Shown here: in pieces, positions 48,086 to 60,395 of the stretch
How the letters are laid out: the number at the start of each line of letters is the position of its first letter
How positions within the stretch are numbered: position 1 is the first letter of the stretch
NCBI GenBank assembly: GCA_022575985.1
Contig: JAKSXM010000231.1
Coordinates: 29,860,501-29,924,500 of the forward strand
Direction: 5' to 3'
Origin: Anagrus nilaparvatae
Taxonomy: Eukaryota > Arthropoda > Insecta > Hymenoptera > Mymaridae
Length of the DNA stretch: 64,000 nt
Program-made: the position numbers and the translations under genes
The notes under the pieces: model-generated
The model's database searches: none
Told to the model about the DNA's origin: nothing
The model's input: only the letters and a program-made list of their open reading frames with translations

Positions 48086-51000
48086 TTATTGTTCATCTTG
48101 CTTTGGTTCAACAATATCAGTAGATCCCACTGATCCAGTATCCAATGTATCTAAACTTGATAATCTTTCCATTTCCTATAGAATAATTATAAAAAGTTAA
48201 TTAATATTACGAATGAATTAAAAAAAATTGAATTAATTAATTTTCATACTGTTTTAATTGCATCGTTATATTCTTGTTCAGCTTGTGTTATTACTGCATC
48301 TTTCATATCGGATATTTGTTTTTCATTAATTCCAATATTATTTTCATCTATTGATTCTGCACGTGTTTTCATTTTTAATCGAAGTTCGCGATTTTTAGCT
48401 TCTATTACTTTTTCTCTTCTTGCTTCACGTTCAAATAACTTTATTAAAATGAAAAATATGAATAATTAGAATACAGAATAATTTTATTTTTATTGATTAA
48501 AGCGAATTCAATAAAGCAATTTTTTTTTTTTTTAATAATCATATTCATTTTTCAATTATTATTAGATGATGAAAAATTATATTTTTTGTATAAGTCATTT
48601 TATGGAGATATTAAAGCTCAAATTTAGGTTTTTAAAAATTTTGGGTTTTTTTAACCAAAACTAGGCGTAAAGGTAGTAAAAGTAATAGTAATAAAAATAT
48701 AAGTTTCTTTATTTTCTATGAAAATTTTTAGTCGTTTTGCCGTTTTGAAACACCAAGATCATGTATTAGAAGTACAGTTTAAAGCAATTTTTATGTAAGT
48801 AAATGTAATTTAAAGATTTTGCTTCTTAAAATATGGCGCGCATTTACATTAAAAATTCACAAGCATTACTTTACTTAAAACCTTCAAAATTTGGTGATGT
48901 TATAAAATGAAGCCCTAACTGGACCCATCGATGCATTCTCTTATACGATCCCGTATCCAAAAATGCACAAAGGGGGGTATTATTCCAGTCAAATCGTGAT
49001 TTAAGTTTTTTAGTTACAGCCCTTCAGTAGGTAAAATCAACCCTATTTGGTCTACTGTAGGTTTTTTGGGTCATGGATCACGAATATCAGAGACTTTTCT
49101 ATATGATTTTGGTGCTTCATCCTTTAATTTGCAAAAGCTACCCCTAAAATAGTATATTTACGGCTCGTATCCAGAAAAGTAAAGAGTGGCACAAATCGCA
49201 GGTAAATCGATGGTAAACTGCGATTTGGGGTATTCTTTATTTATGGACAAGGGTCGTATAAAATTTTTCTGCGGCAGTAGCAAGTACTTTCGTGGCTTAT
49301 TGTTACTGCAAAAAGGATTATTTTTTATGTATTCGCTATTTGAGTCTCCAGATTTGGTACATATAGGTTTTTGGGGTCGCTGGTCACGAATCCGGGGTCA
49401 TACGTATGTAAAATTATCACTTCACCCTTATTCTTAAAATTGGTTATACAATAAGTGAATAAGTTTAAATAAATTTAAACTAAATAAATCACCCAATTTT
49501 ACATGAACGTCAAACTACCCGCACTGGGTTTATTTTGCTACACGCGGTATGGGGACTTGAAAAATTTTTCAACAAAATTTTTCAATAAATTTTTTTTTTT
49601 TGAAATTTAAATATAATTCGTCCTTATATAGAATTCTAGAAACTTATAATATGTATAGTAAAAACATTGATATCACTAATAGCAGTGAAATTGGCTATTA
49701 TAAAAGCTTAAAGAAATTTGTTGCTAAATTTATTTAAAATATCTACGTTTTATTGAATAAAATTTCATAAATCTATTGTTTTCTTAAAATTAAAAAATCC
49801 TTTTTTTCTCTACTATAAACTAAGTTTATTACACTGTAATAGCTTTATTTAGTAAGTAACATATATAAAATTTAAAAAATAATTATATAATAGAATGTAA
49901 AGGGCAAGTCCCGTGAATTCGTTTAATAAATAAAAAAAAAAAAATAAAAAAAAATAATTTTTAACTAAAAATAAACACCCCTCCAACCCTCCACCGGGTT
50001 TCCACTAATACTTGTAGAATAACAGGAATTAGAAAAATTTTAATAAAAAAATTAAAAAAAAAAAAGCATACCCCCCCCCCCCAGATTCCTACGAGTACGC
50101 GCAAAATAGGGACGTGCTTGTGACTTTACCAATTGAGATTCTTTAATAGTATATTACGACCCATGGCCAGAAAAATAATGAATGGCCGAAATCGCACATA
50201 AATTACCTTCCGAGGCGAAACCAAAGCGATTTGGGGCATTCTTTTCTTATTGCAAGAGGTCGTATACGATTTTTTCTGCGTCATTGGCAAGGGACCCGAG
50301 GGGGGAGGGGGTGCGGGGGTTAAAAATTGCATTGCATAAAATTAAAAAAAAAAGTGAAAAATTGTTCAATGTCCCGATATTCCGCGGGTAGCAGTATAAA
50401 CCCGGCGCGGGTAGTTTGACGTTCATAATTTTACTCCACTAAATTTCACGATAAATAATAAAATCTTATATTTACAAAAACTACGCCTAAAAGGAGTATT
50501 TTTCATGTGTTCGAACTTAGAAGTTCTATTTTAGAGGCAGTTTTTTTTTTAATTTAATGGTAAGACACTAATTTCTTTTAGAAAAGACCTCGGAATTCGT
50601 GATCAGGACCCAAAAAAACTTGTAGATAAAATCTTTTTTTTGCAATTTTTTAACAGCAATTATAAAAAATTTAAATTGTATAGAATTAATAAAGTTAGAC
50701 TTAAAATATCTTCAAGATATTTTGCCTATCAAAATTCACTTGAATCAATCTATATCTAAAAAATTATAATATTTACAGCGGTTATTAACAGTTTATCATT
50801 TTTTTGATTTGTTGACAAATTTTCTGAAAATTCCATCATATAAACTGCGCCATTTTTACTACCAACTGCAACTAGTTTTCCTTGTTCGTGAGGTGAAATA
50901 CATGTTAGTGGTGCATCACATACCTATAAAATAATTAATGTGTATAAATAAATAAATTTTTTGTTTAATTAAAATTATGCCTAAAACTCTTACCGTAACA

Positions 51001-54000
51001 CTAAGTACTGGAGCATCGTGTTGAACTAACAAATCCCAAACATCCAGCGTTCCGTCTAATTTTGTTAAGAAAAATACTGAATATCTTGTAGCACTCCAGT
51101 TTCCTGACGTAAGTAATACGCTGTGACTACTAAAAAAATATAATATATTACACTGTGAAAAACAACTCCGGTGATTTTACGACAAAATTGATAAATTTAC
51201 GAAAATTTAGTAAATTTTCGACAAAAAACGATTTCTTTTTTCGTAAATTTTCGACAAAATCGTAAATTTACAACTAAGTCGTAATTTTACGATTTTCGTC
51301 AAAAAGTTGCGAATTTTAATCGAAAATTTGCGATTAACAGTTGTGAAATTACAAGAAATATTTTTGCGCCTAAAAACGCATAGTAATGTCCACATTACCC
51401 TTTTTTTAAATAATTAAAAACATTTTTTATTCTTGAAATATTAATAATTAAATGTGCATTTCTACGAGAAAATACGTTTTATGAGCACCGAAAATGAAAA
51501 AAAAAATTGACGAGGCCGCGACTACCATTCTGGTAGTTTTGACCCTATAGAATGCAAAAAAAACTTGAACACGAAATCGGCCATGAATGCCTAAAAGATT
51601 TTGCCACTTTTATGTGAAAACCCGTGTTTTTCGTATCTGAGCTACCCTAAATTTTCAAAATATCTTTTTAGGTAAATAAAATTTTTTAAAAATATATAGA
51701 TAAAAAAATCTGATTGCCAGGGAAAAACCACTCTAAAAGAAAAAAATCTTTTCTTTCTACGATTAAATTTAGCCAAGTTATCGTCAATTTAAGATTTTAT
51801 TCAAATTCGTCTTTAAAAAGATTGAAGCACCTTCCCAACGAGAAAAGTTTTTTTTTGATATTCAATTTAAATAAATGATGACATATAGATAATTTTATAT
51901 ACGGAATTTTAAAAAAAAGTTATTTACCAGAATGGTAGTCGCGGCCTCGTCAATTTTTTTTTTCATTTTTGGTGCTCATAAAACGTATTTTCTCGTAGAA
52001 ATGCACATTTAATTATTAATATTTCAAGAATAAAAAATGTTTTTAATTATTTTAAAAAAGGGGATTGTGGACATTACTATGCGTTTTTAGGCGCAAAAAT
52101 ATTTCTTGTAATTTCAAAACTGTTTATCGCAATTTTTCGACGAAAATCGTAAAATTACGACTTGTTGTAAATTTACGATTTTGTCGAAAATTTACGAAAA
52201 AATAAATCATAAATTTACTATTTTTTCGAAAATTTACAAATATTAGTAGATTTCCGATTTTTGTTGAAAAATTGCGAATTTTTTCGAAAATTTACTAAAT
52301 TTTCGTAAAACCAATTTTGTCGTAAAATACCGGAGTAGTTTTTTACAGTGCATGTTTAGATAAATCTTATTTTACGCAACCCTAACCACGCTGTAAAAAG
52401 TAACTTTCTTAGATTTACAAAAAAAATAGAATTTTTTCGAAAAATTAGTGAATTTTCAAAAAATTTTGTAAATATTCGATAAAAATCGTAAATTTACTAA
52501 ATTTAGCATATTATCGAAAAATTCGAGAATTGTCGACTTTTTTTGTGATTTTACGCAAAAAGTTGTAAAATCGCAATTATTGTTCGGTAATGTACAACTA
52601 TTTTTTGTAAATTTTTTAAAAAAAATTGTGTAAATTTTTTGTTAATATACTAAATTTAGTAAATTTACGATTTTTTTCGAATATTTACAAATTTTTTCGA
52701 AAATTTACTAATTTTTCAAAAATGTTCTAATTTTTTTGTTAATATAAGAAAGTTAGTTTTTACAGTGCATAATAAGACTATAACTTTAATATTTTATATT
52801 TTTACCGGACATTGGCTATTTTTTACAGCAGCCAGTAAGAACATTTTATCAGAAAAATACAACATAATACGTTAAAATACTTACGGTGTCCACATTACAC
52901 ACGATTCTTTACAATCCTCTGACCAAATTCTCGCAGTCCAATCACCAACAGTCAAAAAATTTTTTACAAATGTTGGATTTCTAGCAACATTAATTACTGG
53001 TCCATGTTGACCCGTGAATCTTGTTGCTAATTTTTCTGTAGGATTTTTACCTTTCCGATTACCAGAAACAACAGTTCCTAAATAAAAAACAAAAATTCTT
53101 AAGAAAAATTGTTCAGCAATAAAAAATGAAATAATTTACCATTTTCCAAACCGCACATAAATCGAGTCCCGATGGATGTTTCAAATTGTAAAGAAGAAAT
53201 ACCAATCGCTCTATCTAGATTTTGTTCTTCTGGCTTTATTAAATCCATTACTAATGTTTCCAGTGGCTCGCTTAATTTTCTTACGTCCCACCATTTTACC
53301 TATGTTAAGATCAAAAAAAAATTATTTCACAATAAATAAACCTGTAAATAAATTAAACAAAATTTGTAGAAGCCTATCTGTCAAAAGAGCACTGCTTCAT
53401 TTAATCTTTTAATTCCATTTTCGTGTGGTTTTGAAAATCGCTTTAAAAAGTGTCTAATGTACCGATTTTTTCAGATTACGAATTCAAACTTTTCGTTTAG
53501 TTTTCCGAAATTTCAATATAGCGGGACGCAAAGTTTATCAAAAATTGTAAATATTTTTTATCAATAAAATTACTAAAAAAAGGTTCATTTGATCTAGGGA
53601 AATTCCCAATAAAAATAGAGTACTTAAAAGTTATTTTATTAAATATCCCTTTGCACATTTGATTATCCAGTAAAAATTAAAAATTTTTTAATTTTTCTAT
53701 CATTAAACTACAATTTTTTTAATAATTTTTTTACCATTTAAAATTTTTTCGTCAGTCTAAAATATTACACTGAAAAAATTATGTTTGTAGCAAGTGGATT
53801 TTTTTTTTTAGTTCAAACGATTGCAAATGACTTAAATTATAAAAAAATGATAATTTATAAAAAAATTTGTAAACAAAAAATTCGCTTATTTAGGATATGG
53901 ACGTCACAGTTTGATGATTATCAGGCCTAAAAAACCTTTGTGCAAAAAAAAAAGAAAAAATTAAAATTAAAATTTTTTTACGCATTTAAGTCATTTGCGA

Positions 54001-55208
54001 TAGTTTGAGAAAAAATTAACTTGCGGTAGCCAGATTTTTTTCAGTGTACTATTTTTAAGGGGTTATATATTTTTCGAGAAACTAAAAACAAATAAACGAC
54101 CTTATTAAACTGGGTCTCTTAACCCTGGTTCAAATTTGTGATTGATTCCAAATACCATAATTTCGAATTACCACGCTGATAGCAATGCCTTTTGAACCAG
54201 TAACCTTTTTAAATAATTAAAATTACTTGTCCATCATTAGAGGAGCTAAAACACTCTGTACCAGATTTCGCATTATTCCATAAAACGTGGTCACACGGAT
54301 CTCTATGACTATTTTCTAAAAGACTAATGTCAATTGGTTCTGTGCTTCTACGTATATCCCAAAATGCAACTTGGCCAGTAGTTAATCCACTGGCTAATAA
54401 ATTTAAGTCTTTTGGATTATATTCCAATGACATTAATGGACACGGTGGCTTTAATGTAAGAAACGGTTTATTTGGATTATCTGAAATTAAAAAATAATGC
54501 GATGAAATGAGAAATTATCAAATAGAGTAAAATTTATCAATCTTACCAACATCCCAAATATACGAAACAGGACTGTAACTCGTAGGTTTTTTGAAATCTT
54601 TGCTGCAATGGCTAACAGCAATTCTAGTACCTTGATCTGGTGACCATGACAAATGTGTAATTGGCCTTTTTACAGTCAATGGATCTCGATAAACGTTAAC
54701 AGTTCGACATGAATTCTGATGTACTTCATTTATAACTTCAACATCATCAAAATATTGTTGATAAATATTGCATGCATTATTTTGCAACACACAATGCTCC
54801 ATTTGCTAAAAATTTGAAATGTTTAATGAATAAAAAAATTTTGTTAAAATATAAATTTAAAATTACTGGTAAAAGCTGTAACATTGTATGAATAAAAGGC
54901 TCATCCTTTTCAATTTTCCTTCTGTATCTTTGGGTTGATTCTGGATCATCCTTGTTAATATCTTTGGGCCAACCACCTTCTTGATGTAACATTCCATTAT
55001 TTTTAAACGTTGCTGTTATTGTATTGACTTCGTGTGCAGAATAAATTTTTGAATATTGCGTTGATTTATCAACTGGATCAAGTCTTATAAAATTACGTGA
55101 TAATGATGGATCTGACTTAATATCAACATCTAAATTATTGTATTCGGTAAAATAACAACGTTTACCAAATTGAGCACGTTTTTTTGTATAAACGTATTGT
55201 ATATCCAT
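48086..55208 (-). CDS. Dnai2: Axonemal dynein intermediate chain 2 (DNAI2/IC69 type)
   Basis: Nine exons join in phase to 589 residues: 55208-54867, 54805-54547, 54480-54227, 53299-53140, 53077-52885, 51129-50994, 50923-50777, 48438-48250 and 48175-48086. The protein is an intermediate chain of the outer dynein arm, placed at the base of the motor in cilia and flagella. The N-terminus [16 protein letters not shown], then [10 protein letters not shown] and [10 protein letters not shown], are typical. WD40 repeats follow: [77 protein letters not shown] with GTLDVWDL, and [16 protein letters not shown]. The C-terminus has [20 protein letters not shown] and an acidic tail. Human DNAI2 is about 605 residues, so this is full length. 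Introns 3, 5 and 7 hold mobile elements. All splice sites are GT-AG. Confidence 0.96.
49148..49430 (+). repeat. Dispersed repeat family R, copy 2 (DNAI2 intron 7)
   Basis: Starts at aatagtatatttacgg and shares atggtaaactgcgatttggg, ttctttatttatgg and aaatttttctgcgg with copy 1. Its 3' part (about 49355-49400) carries a ttttggggtcgctggtcacgaatccggg stretch related to the short motif described at 49060. Confidence 0.7.
49503..50426. mobile_element. Non-autonomous DNA transposon with 8-bp target duplication (hAT-like MITE)
   Basis: The outer ends atgaacgtcaaactacccgc and the matching right end (gcgggtagtttgacgttcat) are perfect over 20 bp. The inverted repeat goes on imperfectly for about 65 bp (gggttta, tgctac, cgcgg). 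Both sides carry aattttac (49495-49502 and 50427-50434), a perfect 8-bp target duplication as made by hAT elements. The 924-bp element has no transposase. It contains a C12-like run (about 50069-50081), a G-rich tract (about 50297-50316) and copy 3 of repeat R. It lies in DNAI2 intron 7. Confidence 0.92.
50145..50300 (+). repeat. Dispersed repeat family R, copy 3, inside the hAT-like element
   Basis: Starts at aatagtatattacgac and shares ccagaaaaataatgaatgg, aaatcgcacataaattacc, ttccgaggcgaa, gcgatttgggg and tttttctgcg with copy 1. It is nested in the element 49503-50426. Confidence 0.75.
51151..52350. mobile_element. 1.2-kb foldback-type element with long inverted arms (family M)
   Basis: The ends cactgtgaaaaacaactccg and, on the other strand at the right, cactgtaaaaaactactccg are about 90 percent alike. 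The inverted arms extend some 390 bp inward as far as cgaggccgcgactaccattc (about 51510-51529), which is mirrored near 51930. The arms contain many short copies of aaatttacga and tttcgaaaattta. Left flank is TA; right flank is CA. No coding capacity. It occupies DNAI2 intron 5. Confidence 0.88.
52389..52768. mobile_element. Short family-M element (about 380 bp)
   Basis: The left end ctgtaaaaagtaactttctt and the right end (aagaaagttagtttttacag) form an inverted repeat with one mismatch over 20 bp. The inside repeats tttcgaaaatttac in both orientations, as in the 1.2-kb element 39 bp to the left. The first two or three bases differ (acg against gca), so the outer border is not exact. In DNAI2 intron 5. 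Confidence 0.8.
53768..54046. mobile_element. 279-bp MITE with TA flanks
   Basis: Ends cactgaaaaaa and ttttttcagtg are flanked by TA on both sides (53766-53767, 54047-54048), as for Tc1/mariner-type MITEs. The inverted repeat runs about 70 bp inward, with good match again at cgcaaatgacttaa (mirrored 53823-53836 and 53986-53999). No coding sequence. It sits in DNAI2 intron 3. Confidence 0.85.
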
Positions 55209-58061
55209 TTTTTGCTTATGCCTATTTTCTTTAAATAAATAATTAAGGTTATACTTTTTATAATTAATATTTTAAAAAATTTTTATTTGGTACCTGATTA
55301 GAAATATTTAATCGTAGTTGATATTTTTCTTTTTATAAATTTTCTCATTTTCTAGGAAGATAATAAAATTTTTTAAATATAATTAATTTTACATTTTTAT
55401 TCTGAAAATTATTTTTTAGTTTTTTAACCCTAAAAAAATTTTTTATTTAAGTTATCAACAATTTTAACACATAAGTCAATTCCTTGTACATAACAAGTCT
55501 ATCACAATAAATAATATTTTTACAATGACATTTTTTTTTTCAATTACAAGTATGCAGTTATACTTTTTAAAAACATGTAATTTATTATTTAAAAAAAACG
55601 TTTTTATTTTGAAAAATAACGAGTATAATAATGCAAAAACAAAAAGTTTAAAGTGTTATTGTTTTAAGTTAGATTGTGATTATAGGCCAATATTAGCTTA
55701 CTCAAGATTATAAATGGCTAAATAGGTAAATATTTCTGAATTTTTAAGATTGTAAAAAAAGCTAATTTTAAATTTTCGAGACCGGTTTGATGGGTTTTTT
55801 TTTTAAGAATGATATAATTTTTTTCACTTATGAAATTTAAGCAGTGGCATGATGATAGTTAACAAATTATTTAGAACAAGTAAAAAATATTTTTCAAGTT
55901 TTTTGTAATTGATACCAGCCTAAGCCAAAACCCCTCCTTCAGAATTTTTCCAGTTATTACAAGCTGGAATTTAACCCAGAAATCTTTTTTTAATTTAGGG
56001 AAATGAAGTATGTACAGACTGTATTCGTATACAGTAACACTCGTATCACTGATAAAAATCTTTTTCACTTTCCAGACTAATCATCGGATCGTACTAATTG
56101 AATTTTTCTTGAAACACTATAAAATTAATTTATAAAATTTTAAACGAAACAAGCAACATTCAAGTCGGGCAATCTGAAAGTACCAGCAAAGAAATTTTAT
56201 TTTTATTATAGAATCAGAATAAGTCATTTAGACTTGAAACATAAATACTCAAAACTGGGTATGGGTATAGAAATGCAGGACGGTAAGCAGACTAAATTAG
56301 TTGAAAATAAACCATCAATGCAGGAAATGGGTCAAAATAGTAAGCATTTTAATAAATTACTATTCTTTTTGTAATTTTAAGTACTTACTTAATGTTCAGA
56401 TATGAAAAATAAACCAGAAACCACAACGAAAAGTATTTTTGAAAAAAAGGAAATTTTTAAGAGGTCAACCCAGGTATCAGCAGAACCATTCAATTTGCCC
56501 AGAAACCAAAAACAGGAAAACAACACAGATTCAATCATATGGGAAATCTACTTCCCTTAAAGAGACAGAAAAAAAAAATAAAAATTCTCCCTCTTTTTTG
56601 CAACCCCGTTAATTTTTGCTGAAAATAACACAGCTAAAATTTTTTTTTTGCAAAATCTTGGTTATTATGTGCCTTTTTCAGAATTAATAAAAAAAAAATT
56701 TCCCACCTCTAATACCTTTCAATCTTTTTGAATGGTAAATTAATTTTATACACCAGTCATAATCCTCTTTGAAGGATCTAAAATCGATAACCAGGTTAAG
56801 ATAAGGTCTACTGTAGATTTTTGGGATAATTGAATCTAAATTTGGGGGTCTTATGTGGTTTGAAAATAGGAGGAAAGCCTTAACTCAACTCAGAGAAAGA
56901 CGTTATAAAATTTTATTTTCAATCTTTTTTCACCCTTTTTCAATAATGTTCTTTAGTGAATAAGAGGGTGGAGAAGTTACAGGGGCGAGAAAAAAACTTT
57001 TTTTGTTGAATTCTGGGAAAGGTCCATAATAAAGATTTTGCAATAAAAAAATTTGCCGAAGTTTCTTCTGCTGAAAATTGACGAGGTTGCAAAAAAGGGA
57101 GCGGATTTTCCGGTCAATCTTTGAAATACGAAAGACAGAAAAATATTAGGCTAATTCTATGTAATTTATAGTTGACCAATCAGCGAAAAATAATATAGTT
57201 TTTACGAGAGTTTTTAGGACTCATCATCAGTGGCTGATATGTATACTGAAGGTGGAATCGGAGTTTTTTCAAAAAATGGGCTTTTTTTAAAATAGCTACC
57301 TAGATATAAGCAAAATTAATAACCTGTTATTTTTTTTTGTGATTTACCTTTTTCATCTGGGCGTACTCATAAATGGGTTACATCTTAAAGGTGCAACCAC
57401 ATAATAAAGTGTCCAATCAAAAGTACCTGTTCTATGCCATTGAGTTTCATAATTAAAAATGAATGAAAATAATTAAAAAACAAAAAATTTCTATGCAAAA
57501 CCACGAACGTAACACAATGTTTAAAAAAATCTATTAGAAAAAAATTTTGTTCAATGTAATTATGTAATTTTTAAATGCTGATACTAAAAAAAATTAAATT
57601 AAAATTTATTTTTTTGTAAAAAAATGTTTATTTAAAAAAATATATATTAACAATAATGTTTTATAAGAGAAACTACAGGAATTATGTAGCAATACTTAAA
57701 ATAATTGTTTAATCAATATACAATACCAATTGTGTTTCTATGATGTTTGAAATATGGTACAGAAATTTTTCAATAAACTTATATATTATTATGAGTGTTA
57801 TTAGAAAAATTATTTAAAATAATTAAATGCACAGAAAATTTAGTATAATAATTTATAAACAAACAGAAAATAGCTAATTTATCAAAAACCATTGCTACAA
57901 CATTGATTTTGTGAAGATTTTTTTTTATTTCTTAACATTTTGTTTTCTTTTTATTTAATTTTAAGGGACCAAAAACAATCTTAAAAATTTGTAAAAGTAA
58001 ATTTTTCAACAAAAAAAGCTAAATTTCAGCAACTTCAAATTTTATATTTTAAATAATAAAG
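55209..58061. other. Intergenic DNA between DNAI2 and the 58-kb gene
   Basis: It should hold the DNAI2 promoter next to 55208; no clear motif was seen there. A foldback element lies at 56580-57113. A minus-strand AATAAA candidate for the next gene is at 57924-57929. No supported open frame. Confidence 0.55.
56580..57113. mobile_element. About 530-bp element with long imperfect inverted repeats
   Basis: The left side ctccctcttttttgcaaccc (56588) is mirrored by the right side gaggttgcaaaaaagggag (ending about 57109). The arms continue through a ttNttgctgaaaa block, a ttttgcaaaatctt block and a cagaattNa block for about 140 bp. Target duplication not defined and nothing coded. Probably another non-autonomous element. 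Confidence 0.75.
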
Positions 58062-60395
58062 TTAATAATCCCCAGTAACGGCGAAAACTGGTACTTTAGG
58101 ATTAATAATTTGTTGTATGGTGATAATCATTTTACAAATATCAGCATATTCTTTGCTTGATGGATCAATCAAAGTCTTTAGATTATGATTTTTAATTATT
58201 GTTAACATTAGAATATCGATTAAATCTGATTCATACATTTTTCTCTGTATAGTTTCTTTTAACAAGAAATAATTCTCTAATTCGCTCCTATTTTTGTATC
58301 TGACACAATTGTTTTTTGTTTCTATTCCTGAAAAAAAAATAAAGAATAAATTTTCTGCAAAAAGAAAAGTATTTTTAGGGCTATTGCATGTAGAGGGGAA
58401 CTTTTATCTATTTTCAAAAAATAAATTATTGCTAGAAAACTTTTGAAAAAAAAAACACTGTAAAAAGTAACTTTCTTATAGATTGACAAAACAAATAGAA
58501 TATTTTCGAAAAATTAGTAAATTTTCGAAATTAATCGTAAATTTACTAAATTTAGTATATTAATAACAAATTCTAGAATTCTCGAATTTTTCTTGTGAAT
58601 TTATAAAAGTATTTGTAAATTAGCAAATATTTTTTGGAAATTTTCGAAAAAAATTGTAAATTATCAATTTTTCTCGTGAATTTACAAAAAAAAATCGGAA
58701 ATACTCAAGTTTTTAGTTAATATACTAAATTTAGTAAATTTACGATTACTTTCGAAAAATTACTAATTTTTTTTGAAAATATTCTATTTTTTTTGTATAT
58801 TTGGCGGGAAATTTAAATTTAATTCGCATCTTATTTTTATACGGGTCCATTTCAGTATTAAGTTATCTTTTTATTAACTTATCCGTTTTCAGAAACCACT
58901 CTATACGCAAATACCCTTTTCATACGAATAGAAAATATAACTCACCTAATAAACAATCAATTGACAACTTATTCCATAAGCTATTATTTGATTTAAAACT
59001 ATCATCTAAATGAAATTCTTCATTCTTATCAAAACTTATTAAATCTGAATTGCTGTCTCGAAAATTTAATTTACTTAAATTATATAAACCACTTGATTTA
59101 TAAATGGCATGTAAATTATTATATTCAATAATTAAATAACTTAAATTATTTTTTGCATTCGCACTATACGATTTGTAACATAATTTTGAATATTTTTTTA
59201 TCAATGTATTTATATCTGTTTCATATAATACTTGCCTTCTTTTATTCTGAAAAAAATTAAACATTTTTTTATTAATGTTTTGCATTTAATTGAGGATAAA
59301 TTAAATCAGCTTACCAATTTTTCTATATTTGTTAAGAAAATGTTAACCATTTCTTTGTTTAACTGTATATTTTCATCATCCTCATTTTTTGATAAAAAGT
59401 TATGATAAATTTTTAAACTCCTTAAGATTCTTAGTGGAATTTTAGATTTATCGAGCCCTTCAACTGGATCAACATTTAATCTTATTTCCTCTTCGATTAT
59501 ATTATTTTTATCATTAACTGGACAGTTATTATTATTTGACTCTAATGATATTTTTTTAATTAAATTTCCTAAAGCATCGTATGATGATTCTTTACTATTA
59601 TCAATTTTTTTTATTACTTTTTTATTATCATTATTATTAGATGTTACTTTTAAATTTTTTAAACTCAATTTATTAGCTAGAATAAAATTTTTTTCATTTT
59701 TTTTGTTATTTATTGAATTAAATTTTTTAACTAAATTATTTTCTTTTGATGGTTCAAATTGTTTATCTAATTTTGATTGTATAGTTTTTTTATTCTCTTT
59801 TTTAGCAGGATTTACCGAATCAAATCTACTGATCGAGTGATTTCTAGCTCTAATATTTTTATCAATATTTTGAGTTCTATTTTGTGATAAGCTTCTTCTT
59901 GACTTATCAATGGATTTTATACCATTTTGATTAATTTTTTTGTCATCTATATTTTTTTCAATACTTGATCTAGATCTTCTGACATTTACATTTAAAAACT
60001 TTTGAATTGCAGGTTTTGGTGATTCAAAACTTTCTCTTTTTATCGTTTGTCTTAATTGCTGTATTTGATTTATAGTTTTGCTAATATCTTTTGCTATTTC
60101 ATCATCTTTTGCTTCTGATGTCATGCACTAATTTATTAAAAAATTTGATTAATTTCTTACAAATAAAAAAATTTTAGTATTGTTATCTTACATTAACACA
60201 ATTACAAGGAGCTGTCTTAGTTTTACGAAAAACCGTTGTTTTTATTGACCAAGGTTTTAATGCAAATCTAGCTTCATCGCATTCTTTTTGTAAAACTCTC
60301 TTAACTACTTCAGTATCATTTCTATAGGATACAATAAAATTATATAATGGTTGAAAATTGATATTTCCCTGTTCTTCAAAATTTTTACAATCTTT
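58062..60395 (-). CDS. Unrecognised basic, low-complexity protein (at least 527 residues)
   Basis: Four exons join in phase: 60395-60192, 60127-59315, 59246-58946 and 58327-58062 (stop 58062-58064). The first of these has an acceptor-like cag before AAAGATTG, so a short 5' exon with the true ATG is probably missing; I could not find it. The first exon reads FEEQGNINFQPLYNFIVSYR and ends with a cysteine pair (CNCVN) after ALKPWSIKTTVFRKTK. Exon 2 is K/N/S/R-rich and disordered except its last part (LRILRSLKIYHNFL). Exons 3 and 4 look helical and end ...INPKVPVFAVTGDY. I recognise no domain. Its neighbours on the same strand are DNAI2 and PDI. Consistent phase across three introns supports a real gene. 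Confidence 0.8.
58456..58800. mobile_element. Family-M element, right end missing
   Basis: The left end cactgtaaaaagtaactttc is nearly identical to that of 52389-52768, and the inside has the same tttcgaaaaattagtaaatt repeats. The right side stops at attctattttttttgtatatt without the terminal repeat. It lies in the last intron of the 58-kb gene. Confidence 0.75.

Larger units (their letters stand above)
49040..50630. repeat. Recurring 35-40-bp motif around TTTTGGGTC..GATCACGAAT
   Basis: A motif of the form TAGGTTTTTTGGGTC then N3-6 then GNTCACGAAT is at about 49058-49090 and 49362-49396. In reverse orientation it is at about 50588-50627 (cggaattcgtgatcagg). A weaker match lies near 56806. 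It may be a part of a larger dispersed element whose ends I cannot define. Confidence 0.5.

Noticed and set aside
50126..50391. Overlapping short frames on both strands around the G-rich tract.
   Set aside because: They lie in a repeat R copy inside a hAT-like element; no family features.
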